From: Chitinophaga tropicalis
Lineage (GTDB): Bacteria; Bacteroidota; Bacteroidia; Chitinophagales; Chitinophagaceae
DNA: 64,000 nt
Assembly (NCBI RefSeq): GCF_009758205.1
Contig: NZ_WRXN01000014.1
Span: 124,001 to 188,000, forward strand
Direction: 5' to 3'
The notes under the pieces are model-generated. The model ran no database searches. It worked only from the letters and a program-made list of their open reading frames with translations, and was not told the origin of the DNA. Below, piece after piece: positions 25,288-33,818 of the stretch (position 1 is its first letter; each line of letters begins with the position of its first letter). A program made the translations under genes and the position numbers.

Positions 25288-26580
25288 TTAACTATTTGTG
25301 ATGACCGCTATCGATGCTTTAGCTGCAGCGATAGTAGCGTCAAGATCTTCTGTTGTCAGCGCATTGCTCAGGAACCAGCTTTCAAATGCAGAAGGTGGCA
25401 GGTAAATACCACGTTCAAGCATAGCGTGAAAAAAGTGTTTGAATAATTCATTGTTGGCCCCGGAAGCTGATTCAAAATTAATGATCGGATATTCTGCAAA
25501 ATGAACACTCAGCATAGAACCCAGACTGTTCACCTGGTGCACAATTCCAGCTGCACTGAACACTGATTGTAATCCTCCCGCCAGATAGGCACCTTTTTCT
25601 GCAAGTTGCCGGTATATGTCAGGATTTTCGTTTAATGTCTGCAATAATGTATAACCCGCTATCATGGCAATAGGATTGCCACTTAATGTCCCCGCCTGGT
25701 AAACTTTACCCGCAGGTGCTACATGTTCCATGATTTCCGTACTTCCGGCAAAGGCGCCCACCGGCATACCTGCGCCAATAATCTTGCCAAAGGTAACCAA
25801 ATCTGCTTTAATATTGAACAGCTCCTGTGCTCCTCCGCGTGCTAAGCGGAAACCCGTCATCACTTCATCAAAAATGAGCAGGATATTATGTTGATCACAC
25901 AGACTGCGCAGACCTTGCAAAAAGTCCTGCTGTGGAAGGATACAGCCCATGTTCCCCGCTACCGGTTCTACAATGATGGCAGCAATCTGGTCCGGATGTT
26001 CTTCCACCAGTTTTTCCACAGCCGGTAAATTATTATAAGGAGCGGTCAGCGTATCCGCAGCTACGGTTTGCGTAACGCCGGGTACGGATTGTATTTCCAG
26101 TGTGGCTACACCACTGCCCGCGCTGACCAGGAAAGAATCAGCATGACCGTGGTAATTACCTTCAAACTTGATGAACTTATTACGGCCGGTATAACCCCTT
26201 GCCAGCCTTAAGGCAGACATACAGGCTTCCGTTCCGGAATTGACCATACGCACCTGCTCAATATTAGGCACCATGCTGATGATCAGCTCTGCTATTTTGA
26301 TCTCCAGTTCTGTAGGAGCGCCAAAGGAAGTAGAGTATGTGGCATATTCCTGTATGGCCTTCACGACAGGCTCATAGGCATGACCCATGATCATAGGGCC
26401 CCAGGAGTTGATATAATCTATATAACGGTTGCCATCCACATCGTACATGTAAGCGCCCTTTGCGCTTTTCATGAAAACAGGCGTTCCGCCCACTCCTTTG
26501 AATGCGCGTACGGGCGAGTTTACTCCACCGGGGATGAGCTTTTTTGCCCTTTCAAATAATGATGTGCTTTGCGTGTACAT
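25288..26580 (-). CDS. hemL: Glutamate-1-semialdehyde 2,1-aminomutase
   Basis: PLP enzyme that makes 5-aminolevulinate from glutamate-1-semialdehyde, second step of the C5 heme route. The 430 residues start with 'RAKKLIPGGVNSPVRAF', show 'NSGTEACMSALRLARGYTGRNKFIKF' in parts, 'IVEPVAGNMG', the Asp of 'IFDEVMTGFR' that pairs with the PLP ring N, and the Schiff-base Lys266 in 'TFGKIIGAGMPVGA'. Length is standard. Last gene of the leftward heme operon, 41 bp after hemB. Confidence 0.95.
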   Translation of the reverse strand: MYTQSTSLFERAKKLIPGGVNSPVRAFKGVGGTPVFMKSAKGAYMYDVDGNRYIDYINSWGPMIMGHAYEPVVKAIQEYATYSTSFGAPTELEIKIAELIISMVPNIEQVRMVNSGTEACMSALRLARGYTGRNKFIKFEGNYHGHADSFLVSAGSGVATLEIQSVPGVTQTVAADTLTAPYNNLPAVEKLVEEHPDQIAAIIVEPVAGNMGCILPQQDFLQGLRSLCDQHNILLIFDEVMTGFRLARGGAQELFNIKADLVTFGKIIGAGMPVGAFAGSTEIMEHVAPAGKVYQAGTLSGNPIAMIAGYTLLQTLNENPDIYRQLAEKGAYLAGGLQSVFSAAGIVHQVNSLGSMLSVHFAEYPIINFESASGANNELFKHFFHAMLERGIYLPPSAFESWFLSNALTTEDLDATIAAAKASIAVITNS

Positions 26581-26621
26581 GGTTGAGATAATGATTTAAA
26601 CTGAAAGCATGAGGGGGAAAA

Positions 26622-27587
26622 TTACAATAATCGCACCGCATCTTTTGCAAAGTAAGTGGCAATCAGATCTGCTCCAGCCCTTTTGATACTGGTAAGAGAT
26701 TCGATGATAGCCTTATTTTCATCCAGCCAGCCCATTTTGGCGGCGGCTTTGATCATAGCGTATTCACCGCTTACGTGATAAGCGCTGACAGGTATGTTAA
26801 CACTGTCTTTAATGGTCCTGATCACATCCAGATAAGCCAGTGCAGGTTTCACCATTACAATATCCGCCCCTTCGTCAACATCCATCAGTGTTTCCTTCAA
26901 CGCCTGCTTTGCATTGGCAAAATCCAGCTGGTAGGTCTTTTTATCCCCAAAACCAGGTGCTGAATCCAGCGCATCGCGGAAAGGCCCGTAAAAGCAGGAA
27001 GCATATTTGGCGCTGTACGCCATGATACCTACTTTAGGAAAACTGTGCTGTTCCAGTATGCTGCGGATAGCCGCAGTACGGCCGTCCATCTTATCGCTCG
27101 GGGCTACAAAGTCTGCTCCTGCCTGGGCATGGGTAAGGCTCATCTGCGCCAGTACTTCTGTCGTAGCATCGTTCACTATCTCCCCGTTCTCAACAATGCC
27201 GTCATGGCCGTAAGAAGAATAAGGGTCCAGCGCTACATCTGTCATCACCACTATCTCAGGAACTGCATCCTTGACGGCCTTTATAGCACGCTGCATCAAA
27301 CCATTCGGATCTGTTGCAGACTTACCGGTATTATCTTTCAGATGGTCAGGGCATTTAATGAACAGTAATACACACTTAATACCCATGCTCCATAGCTCTT
27401 TCACTTCTTTCACGGTAAGGTCAAGCGAATGACGGAAATAACCTGGCATGGAGCTGATCTCTTCTTTCACATTTTCTCCTTCCACGATGAACAGCGGCGC
27501 AATAAAATCGCTGGGCGTCAGTATCGTTTCTGCCACTATAGCGCGTATAGCGGAGGAAGTTTTCAATATCCTGTTTCTACGTATCAT
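26622..27587 (-). CDS. hemB: Porphobilinogen synthase (Mg-type delta-aminolevulinate dehydratase)
   Basis: Condenses two 5-aminolevulinates. In the 321-residue form beginning at ATG 27587 (MIRRNRILKT), the two active-site lysines are Lys194 ('MAYSAKYAS') and Lys247 ('IVMVKPALAYLD'). The catalytic zinc cysteines found in yeast, human and E. coli enzymes are absent: the segment reads 'DVALDPYSSYGHDG', with Ala119 and Asp121/Asp129 instead, which marks the zinc-independent, Mg/K-activated group. A longer frame starting at 27689 is rejected, as it would overlap hemF. It follows hemF by 25 bp. Confidence 0.95.
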   Translation of the reverse strand: MIRRNRILKTSSAIRAIVAETILTPSDFIAPLFIVEGENVKEEISSMPGYFRHSLDLTVKEVKELWSMGIKCVLLFIKCPDHLKDNTGKSATDPNGLMQRAIKAVKDAVPEIVVMTDVALDPYSSYGHDGIVENGEIVNDATTEVLAQMSLTHAQAGADFVAPSDKMDGRTAAIRSILEQHSFPKVGIMAYSAKYASCFYGPFRDALDSAPGFGDKKTYQLDFANAKQALKETLMDVDEGADIVMVKPALAYLDVIRTIKDSVNIPVSAYHVSGEYAMIKAAAKMGWLDENKAIIESLTSIKRAGADLIATYFAKDAVRLL

Positions 27588-27612
27588 GGTATTTCTGTTT
27601 AAGCTTTTAAAA

Positions 27613-28524
27613 TCAAACGGCCCATTCCCTGGGTTTAAGATATTCCAGCAATTCTGCTTCACGGCTGCCCGGTGCAGGATGGTAATCATATTCCCAGCGT
27701 GCTCTCGGCGGCAGGCTCATGAGAATAGATTCTATGCGTCCATTGGTTTTCAGACCAAAAAGAGTACCTCTGTCATGTATCAGGTTGAACTCCACATAGC
27801 GTCCGCGCCTGTATTCCTGCCAGTCCTTTTCAGCCGTTGTATAGGGCCGGTCTTTCGTTCTCTCCACAATAGGCAGATAGGCCTGTAATAAAGCTTCACC
27901 GTTTGCTTTGGCAAAGTTGTAGAGCTGTTGTGCACTTCTTTCAGCGTTGGGACGCAGGTAGTCATAAAAGATACCGCCAATGCCTCTGGCTTCATTATTC
28001 CTGTGCTTATTTACAAAGTATTCGTCACATTGTTTTTTATACTGCGGATAAAGCTCCTTTCCAAAAGGATCACAGGCATTTTTAAATGTCTGGTGAAAGT
28101 GGACGCCATCCCGTTCATCCAGGTAGTAAGGGGTGAGATCGGCCCCGCCGCCAAACCAGCTGTCTTTGAGACTGCCTTTCTCATCATACAGCTCAAAATA
28201 CCGGAAATTAGCGTGTACCGTAGGCACAAAAGGGTTAAGCGGGTGTATGACCAGGGATATGCCGCAGGCCATAAATTGGGCATCTGTAACGCCAAACTGC
28301 TGGGCCATTACTGCAGGCAGTTCCCCATGCACGATGGAGGTGTTAACCCCGCCTTTTTCAAAAACATTACCGTCAGCAATTACGCGCGATTTACCGCCAC
28401 CGCCGCCAGGGCGTTCCCAGCGGTCTTCACGGAAACGCGCTTTGCCATCTATATTTTCCAGCGCCGTGCAGATATCATCCTGCAGGCGGTGAATGAGGGA
28501 AATAAAATCGTCTTTGATGCTCAT
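27613..28524 (-). CDS. hemF: Oxygen-dependent coproporphyrinogen III oxidase
   Basis: Converts coproporphyrinogen III to protoporphyrinogen IX with O2. The 303 residues include 'RFREDRWERPGGGGGKSRV', 'NTSIVHGELP', 'GISLVIHPLNPFVPTVHANFRYFE', 'WFGGGADLTPYYLDERD' and the C-terminal 'ILMSLPPRARWEYDYHP'. These are hallmark HemF stretches. I start at ATG 28524 (MSIKDDF), leaving one base after the hemE stop; a longer frame from 28563 would run back into hemE. Presence of HemF rather than only HemN points to aerobic heme synthesis. Confidence 0.95.
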   Translation of the reverse strand: MSIKDDFISLIHRLQDDICTALENIDGKARFREDRWERPGGGGGKSRVIADGNVFEKGGVNTSIVHGELPAVMAQQFGVTDAQFMACGISLVIHPLNPFVPTVHANFRYFELYDEKGSLKDSWFGGGADLTPYYLDERDGVHFHQTFKNACDPFGKELYPQYKKQCDEYFVNKHRNNEARGIGGIFYDYLRPNAERSAQQLYNFAKANGEALLQAYLPIVERTKDRPYTTAEKDWQEYRRGRYVEFNLIHDRGTLFGLKTNGRIESILMSLPPRARWEYDYHPAPGSREAELLEYLKPREWAV

Positions 28525-28525
28525 C

Positions 28526-29551
28526 TTAGTGTTCTTTAACGGTGTCAACAAAAGCCCTGGCATGATCTACCGGTACATTGGGCAGAATACCATGACCGAG
28601 GTTGGCAATATGACGGTAGCCTCCAAATCCGTTCAGCATTTCCTTCACCGCTTTTTTGATCTCCGGTATTGGCGCCAGCAACTTGGCCGGGTCAAAGTTA
28701 CCCTGCAGGGTAACATTATTGCCTGCAAACTGCCTTGCACGGGCAGGCTGTATGCCCCAGTCAATACCCAGTCCATGGGCGCCGGTAGCCGCCATCTCTT
28801 CCAGCGCAAACCAGGCGCCTTTTGCAAACATGATGACAGGGCAGGTGTCTTTCAGCGCTGCCACTATCTGGCGCATGTAACGTAGGGAGAAGTTCTCAAA
28901 ATCTTCCGGGCTGAGCAGGCCTCCCCAGGAATCAAATATCTGTACCAGGTCAGCGCCGGCCTTAGTTTGCTCCTTCAGGTAGGCAATAGTAGTATCGGTA
29001 AGCATCTGGAGCAGCTGGTGCGCTACTTCAGGTTGCTGGTAGCAGAATGCTTTGGCAGCGTCAAAGGTCTTGGAACCTTTGCCCTGTACCATGTAGCAGA
29101 GCAGGGTCCACGGAGCGCCTGCAAATCCTATAAGAGGAACGGCGCCTGCCAGCGTTTTTTTGGTAAGGCTCAGCGCCTCAAATACATAGTTCAGTTTATC
29201 CTTTACATCAGGTACACAGAGTTTCTTCAGGTCTTCAGCACTTTTAACAGGGTCCGGCAGTACGGGACCTATCTTTTCTATCAGCTGTACTTCCATGCCC
29301 ATAGCCTGTGGCACAACAAGGATATCTGAAAAGATGATAGCAGCATCAACGCCTACCTGGTGTACCGGCATAACAGTGATCTCTGTAGCCAGCTCAGGAT
29401 TCATGCAACGTTCAAAGAAGGAGTATTTTTCCCTCAGTTTGATGTAGTCAGGCAGATAACGGCCGGCCTGGCGCATCATCCATACAGGAGTACGTTCTGT
29501 TGTTTCTCCGCGTAAAGCTCTCAGTAAAAGGTCATTCTTTAAAGCACTCAT
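28526..29551 (-). CDS. hemE: Uroporphyrinogen decarboxylase
   Basis: Removes four carboxyls from uroporphyrinogen III. The 341 residues carry the signature 'TPVWMMRQAGRYLPDY' with the substrate-binding Arg pair, the catalytic Asp region 'AIIFSDILVVPQAMGM', 'GFAGAPWTLLCYMVQGKGS', and the C-terminal 'GYRHIANLGHGILPNVPVD'. Standard length. It overlaps the end of hemD by 4 bp (ATGA), so the two are translationally coupled. Confidence 0.96.
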   Translation of the reverse strand: MSALKNDLLLRALRGETTERTPVWMMRQAGRYLPDYIKLREKYSFFERCMNPELATEITVMPVHQVGVDAAIIFSDILVVPQAMGMEVQLIEKIGPVLPDPVKSAEDLKKLCVPDVKDKLNYVFEALSLTKKTLAGAVPLIGFAGAPWTLLCYMVQGKGSKTFDAAKAFCYQQPEVAHQLLQMLTDTTIAYLKEQTKAGADLVQIFDSWGGLLSPEDFENFSLRYMRQIVAALKDTCPVIMFAKGAWFALEEMAATGAHGLGIDWGIQPARARQFAGNNVTLQGNFDPAKLLAPIPEIKKAVKEMLNGFGGYRHIANLGHGILPNVPVDHARAFVDTVKEH

Positions 29552-30360
29552 TCGTAGCAGTTGATGTTGTTAAAATAAAATATTGCTGTCTGCACCAGTT
29601 CAGACATGCTGGGGCCGGTGCTTGTAATAATTTTATTATCAGTATAATCCTGTAGGGCAGTGGCAGTGGTCGGGCCAATGGAAAAACAGACAGTATGCCG
29701 GGATATCCGGTTCACTGAAAAAAAGCTGTTCACTGCACTGGGACTGAGGAAAAAGATACCGTCATAATCTTCTGTTGAAATAGCCGGTGTTTCTGTTGTT
29801 TCATACACCACTACTTCTTCCACGCTGATGCCATGCTGCCTGAGCATGTCCGGTAATTCTCCCCGTCGTTTATTACCACAGAAAAATACTACAGAAGTAA
29901 TATCTCCCTGGTTTATTATTTTTTGTGCCAGGTCTGCTGCCTTTGTGCCCGTGGCTTTGATACGGCAGTTTATCCCGGCGTCTTTTACGGCTCCCTGTGT
30001 AGCGCCTTCCAGGCAGAAAGTATCCCAGCCGGGTGAATAAAAGCCGCCTTTTTTCCATTCATTCACATATTTCTCTGTCACATTGGGTGGAAATGATGCC
30101 CAGTCGCCATAGTAGAATTTTCCATCCGGCTGCAGGTAATGCTGTGCAATGGTATTCACCGCATTGGCACTGGTAAATACTGCATATATCTTTTGCTGCA
30201 GTAGCTGGTGCAATCTGTCTTTCAGGTCATCCGTAATGAGAGGCCTTATGTTAATGAATGATTGCGGAATGATATCGAAGCCCTGAGCCCCGGCCAGTTC
30301 TATAAGACGGGAATCAACATCTTTGGTGCTTAGTATACGATATCGCTTATTTAATGGCAT
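29548..30360 (-). CDS. hemD: Uroporphyrinogen-III synthase
   Basis: Cyclises hydroxymethylbilane with inversion of ring D. A weakly conserved family; the 270 residues show the two-domain alternating pattern, with 'AVFTSANAVNTIAQHYL' in the first half and 'DGIFFLSPSAVNSFFSVN' and 'VCFSIGPTTATALQDY' in the second, matching the usual HemD landmarks (SxxAV, G.tTa.al). Its position between hemC and hemE supports the call. I start at ATG 30360 (MPLNKRYRIL), 14 bp inside hemC. Confidence 0.88.
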   Translation of the reverse strand: MPLNKRYRILSTKDVDSRLIELAGAQGFDIIPQSFINIRPLITDDLKDRLHQLLQQKIYAVFTSANAVNTIAQHYLQPDGKFYYGDWASFPPNVTEKYVNEWKKGGFYSPGWDTFCLEGATQGAVKDAGINCRIKATGTKAADLAQKIINQGDITSVVFFCGNKRRGELPDMLRQHGISVEEVVVYETTETPAISTEDYDGIFFLSPSAVNSFFSVNRISRHTVCFSIGPTTATALQDYTDNKIITSTGPSMSELVQTAIFYFNNINCYE

Positions 30361-31270
30361 TCCTGATCTGTGCAACTATTTTATCACCGCCTTCTGACAG
30401 GACCTTTTCTGCAGCAGCTTTACCTATAAGGCCCGCCTGTTCCAGGGGCGCCTGTTCCATCACAGAAAACATCTGTTGCCCGTCAAGGCTGCATAGTTCT
30501 CCTGAAAAGTGAACGGTTTCATTTTCTATATGAGCATACGCACTGATAGGGGTGGTGCAGCCGCCCATCAACGTACGTAAGAAATCTCTTTCAATGCGGG
30601 TGGCCAGTGCAGTAGGCAGGTGATTCAGCGGGGCGCAGGCCTGTTTGCAGAAGTCGTCGTCCTCACGGCATACGGCTACCACAGCGCCCTGCGCAGGTGC
30701 TGGTAACATCCAGTCCAGCTCTGTTGATTGCGGAGGACGTACATTGATCCTTTCAAGTCCGGCAGCGGCAAAGATGGCGCCGTCCCAGTTCTCTGCCGCC
30801 AGCTTCTGCAGACGGGTATTCACATTACCACGCAGGTTATGTATCTGGTGCTGGGGAAATCTCCGCAGCCATTGTGCTTTACGCCTTACACTGCTGGTAG
30901 CAATATTGGCAATATAGCCTTCCTGTTCAAGAAAAGAAGTATCCTGCTTATATACCAGCAGGTCCTTTACAGGGCCCCTTTCCAGTACTGCAGCCTGTAT
31001 AATGCCCTTGGGCAGTTGTGTGGGAACGTCTTTCAGTGAGTGAACGGCAATGTCTATGCGGTTGTTGAGCAGCGCCAGGTCCAGGCTTTTAGTGAAGATA
31101 CCCTGTACGCCTATCTCATAAAGAGGAGTGACGAGGTCTATATCTCCCTCGCTTTTGATAGGCACCAGCGTTGTTGTATATCCCTGCGCTTCCAGCAGGT
31201 CTTTTACCTTGTTAGCCTGCCAGAGTGCCAGCTGGCTTTCTCTTGTACCTATCCTGATTTCTTTGTTCAT
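30347..31270 (-). CDS. hemC: Porphobilinogen deaminase (hydroxymethylbilane synthase)
   Basis: Assembles four porphobilinogens on a dipyrromethane cofactor. The 307 residues show 'RIGTRESQLALWQAN', 'HSLKDVPTQLP' with the catalytic Asp, 'SSVRRKAQW' and 'NLRGNVNTRLQKL' for carboxylate binding, and the cofactor cysteine Cys238 in 'LMGGCTTPISAYA'. Standard length. It starts 3 bp after the hemA stop. Confidence 0.96.
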   Translation of the reverse strand: MNKEIRIGTRESQLALWQANKVKDLLEAQGYTTTLVPIKSEGDIDLVTPLYEIGVQGIFTKSLDLALLNNRIDIAVHSLKDVPTQLPKGIIQAAVLERGPVKDLLVYKQDTSFLEQEGYIANIATSSVRRKAQWLRRFPQHQIHNLRGNVNTRLQKLAAENWDGAIFAAAGLERINVRPPQSTELDWMLPAPAQGAVVAVCREDDDFCKQACAPLNHLPTALATRIERDFLRTLMGGCTTPISAYAHIENETVHFSGELCSLDGQQMFSVMEQAPLEQAGLIGKAAAEKVLSEGGDKIVAQIRNAIK

Positions 31271-31273
31271 GAA

Positions 31274-32527
31274 TTATTCCTGATTAACGCCTGTTTCAAA
31301 TATATCGTTGATCATAGCGATATACTGATCACTTTTATCTGCTTCCCGGCGCACTTTCCCGGCCATCAGGTTGATCATTTTCTGGATGATGCGGGACGAG
31401 ACAGCTTCAATGTCTTCAAGCTTATATTGTGCGCCGTTCTTTTGTTGTTGTATTTCCTTGGTATGCATCTCCGTCAGCTTATCCTTCACTGCTTTCAGTA
31501 CCACTGCATGCTTACGCATTTTGTACCAGTAGAGGAACTCGTTCATATGCTCTTCTATGATAACAAGCGCCTTAGGCACTTCCTGCTGGCGCATCTGCAG
31601 CGTTTCGTCCTGTATTTTAGAAAGTTCATCCACGTTCACCAGCTCTATATGAGACAGCTCTCTCACAGCAGGATCTACATTGAACGGAATAGACAGGTCG
31701 ATGATCAGCTTGGGCGTAGAGCCTTCAAAGTGAGACGGCAGCACAGTCGGTTCCGGCGCGTTTGATGCTACCAGTATGATATCTGCCGCTTTCAGCTCCT
31801 GCTCCAGTTGTTCATATGGCGCAAAACGAAGTCCGTGCTGACCTGCAAAATCTTCTGCTACTTTAGCTGTGCGGTTTACCAGTGTAATCTGCTGAACGCC
31901 CAGGTAATCTATCATGTTCTTGATAGTGTTGCGGCCTATCTTGCCTACACCGGTCAGCAGTATTTTCTTCTGAAGTATGTCCGGCACTTTATGTTCCAGC
32001 AGCCTTACAGCCGCAAAAGCAACAGATACCGTGCCTGCACTGAGAGACGTTTCGTTCTTGATCAGTTTGGATACCTGCAATACACTGTTCACCAGTCGTT
32101 CCTGGAACCCGCCCAGGCAACCGTTTGTTTTGGCAAATTTCGTTGCGGTACGTATCTGGCCTATTATTTCATAATCGCCCAGGATCTGTGAATCCAGCCC
32201 GGTACCTACCTGGTACAGATGTTTGATCGCCTCTTCCCCCGATTTAACATAGGACAGCTGGCTGAACAGGTTACAATCTCCTTCAGTTTCTTTACACACC
32301 AGTTCTATCAGCTGTTGCGGATCATCGGCAAAGCCATAGATCTCAGTCCTGTTACAAGTGGAGAGTACGAATATATCGTCCAGGTATAAGGATTTGGCAT
32401 TGTCCAGTAAATGCTGGTATTGCGCCTGATTTATTGCAAATGACCCTCTTATAGCAGCGTCTGTTTTCTTATAGTTGATGCCAACGATATGAAAATGGGC
32501 TATATCTTTTGAATGACTACCCTGCAT
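31274..32527 (-). CDS. hemA: Glutamyl-tRNA reductase
   Basis: NADPH-dependent reduction of glutamyl-tRNA to glutamate-1-semialdehyde, entry step of the C5 route. The 417 residues show the catalytic Cys58 in 'FVLSTCNRTEIYG', the tRNA/substrate segment 'GLDSQILGDYEIIGQIR', the Rossmann motif 'LLTGVGKIGRNTIKNM' and the C-terminal dimerisation helices. First gene of the seven-gene leftward heme operon; a minus-strand promoter box lies at 32559-32551. No 5-aminolevulinate synthase is present. Confidence 0.96.
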   Translation of the reverse strand: MQGSHSKDIAHFHIVGINYKKTDAAIRGSFAINQAQYQHLLDNAKSLYLDDIFVLSTCNRTEIYGFADDPQQLIELVCKETEGDCNLFSQLSYVKSGEEAIKHLYQVGTGLDSQILGDYEIIGQIRTATKFAKTNGCLGGFQERLVNSVLQVSKLIKNETSLSAGTVSVAFAAVRLLEHKVPDILQKKILLTGVGKIGRNTIKNMIDYLGVQQITLVNRTAKVAEDFAGQHGLRFAPYEQLEQELKAADIILVASNAPEPTVLPSHFEGSTPKLIIDLSIPFNVDPAVRELSHIELVNVDELSKIQDETLQMRQQEVPKALVIIEEHMNEFLYWYKMRKHAVVLKAVKDKLTEMHTKEIQQQKNGAQYKLEDIEAVSSRIIQKMINLMAGKVRREADKSDQYIAMINDIFETGVNQE

Positions 32528-32550
32528 GTTTTACTTATAAGCTTCCGGGT

Positions 32551-32559
32551 GCAAAAATA
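32551..32559 (-). promoter_or_regulatory. -7 promoter box of the hemA operon
   Basis: Minus-strand TATTTTTGC fits TAnnTTTG, about 24 bp before the hemA ATG; a TTG lies about 18 bp further upstream on the same strand. Confidence 0.6.
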
Positions 32560-32722
32560 CTTGCATAGACCGCAACTACAGGCATCAGGCTGTCATTAGT
32601 GTGTCATTTCTGCTGCTGGTAATAAGTGATGCGGAAAAATGATTTTTATCAGTTTGGAGGCTGATAGAAATTATCTATGGATGAATAGATGATTATTACT
32701 TTAATTCAACAATTGTATGACA

Positions 32723-32752
32723 TTTGCAGCACAGATAACCTGTTACATTTGC
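32723..32752 (+). promoter_or_regulatory. Full -33/-7 promoter of hemH-hemY
   Basis: TTTG at 32723-32726, 17 bp, then TACATTTGC at 32744-32752: both halves of the Bacteroidota promoter. The hemH ATG is 20 bp further on. The roughly 240-bp gap between hemA and hemH therefore carries two divergent promoters. Confidence 0.75.
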
Positions 32753-32771
32753 AACAATTTTAAGTATAGGA

Positions 32772-33803
32772 ATGGAAGCTAAATCTGATGTAGGGATCAT
32801 CCTGATGAACCTCGGCTCGCCGGATTCTACGGCTGTACCCGATGTAAAGCGTTATCTCAATGAGTTTTTGATGGACAAACGGGTAATTGATTACCCCTAT
32901 CTGTTCCGTTTATTACTGATCAGGGGCATCATCGTGCCCAGGCGTGCGCCTAAATCAGCAGAGGCCTACCAGTCTATCTGGTGGGAAGATGGCTCTCCGT
33001 TAATAGTACTGACAAAACAATTACAAAACGCCGTACAGCATGATCTGCAAATGCCGGTAGAGATAGCCATGCGCTATGGCAATCCCTCCCAGGAATACGC
33101 ATATGAACGGTTACTGGCACAGAACCCCGGGCTGAAAGAAGTGGTACTGCTGCCATTATACCCGCACTATGCCATGTCCTCCTACGAGACAGCAGTAGAA
33201 CATGCAAAGGCAGTACATAAGAAAAAGGGATATAATTTTAAACTGACCATCATACCTCCTTATTATGATCAGCCGGATTATATCAACGCATTGGCAGAAA
33301 GCATGCGCCCATATGTGGAGCAGGATTTCGATCACCTGTTATTCAGCTACCACGGTGTACCGGAAAGGCACATACGAAAGGGAGATATTACAGGAAAACA
33401 TTGCCTGCAGGTAGATGATTGCTGCCATGTAGCCTCTCCTGCACACGAATTCTGCTATCGTCACCAGGTCCATATCACTTCAGAACTGGTGGCGGAAAAA
33501 CTGAAAATACCGCGTGAGAAGTGGAGCGTATCATTCCAGTCCCGCCTGGGAAGGGAAGAATGGCTGAAACCTTACACGGCCGCAAAACTGGAAGAATTGC
33601 CAAAGCAAGGCGTAAAACGCCTGCTGGTATCCTGCCCGGCCTTCGTGTCTGACTGCCTGGAAACATTAGAGGAAATAGCAGTTGAAGGCAAGCACAGTTT
33701 TATCAAGAGCGGTGGCGACAGCTTTACCATGATACCCTGCCTGAATGTACACCCCTTATGGGTACAGGCTGTGGTGAAGTGGTTGGGCACGTCTCAATCC
33801 TGA
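32772..33803 (+). CDS. hemH: Ferrochelatase with internal cysteine cluster
   Basis: Inserts ferrous iron into a porphyrin. The 343 residues show 'ILMNLGSPDSTAVPDVKRYL', 'DGSPLIVLTKQL', 'LPLYPHYAMSSYET', the catalytic His of 'LLFSYHGVPERH', and 'KRLLVSCPAFVSDCLETLEEI' with the conserved Glu. In the segment that in E. coli reads roughly GDPYP..C there are four cysteines, Cys211, Cys217, Cys218 and Cys228 (spacing C-x5-CC-x9-C), which could hold a [2Fe-2S] cluster as described for some microbial ferrochelatases. The start is 20 bp after a strong promoter; hemY follows after 15 bp. Confidence 0.94.
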   Translation: MEAKSDVGIILMNLGSPDSTAVPDVKRYLNEFLMDKRVIDYPYLFRLLLIRGIIVPRRAPKSAEAYQSIWWEDGSPLIVLTKQLQNAVQHDLQMPVEIAMRYGNPSQEYAYERLLAQNPGLKEVVLLPLYPHYAMSSYETAVEHAKAVHKKKGYNFKLTIIPPYYDQPDYINALAESMRPYVEQDFDHLLFSYHGVPERHIRKGDITGKHCLQVDDCCHVASPAHEFCYRHQVHITSELVAEKLKIPREKWSVSFQSRLGREEWLKPYTAAKLEELPKQGVKRLLVSCPAFVSDCLETLEEIAVEGKHSFIKSGGDSFTMIPCLNVHPLWVQAVVKWLGTSQS

Positions 33804-33818
33804 CCTATTTAAGAAACC

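Noticed and set aside
27588..27689. Longer hemB reading frame
   Set aside because: It overlaps hemF and the added residues do not match the family; the ATG at 27587 gives the usual length.
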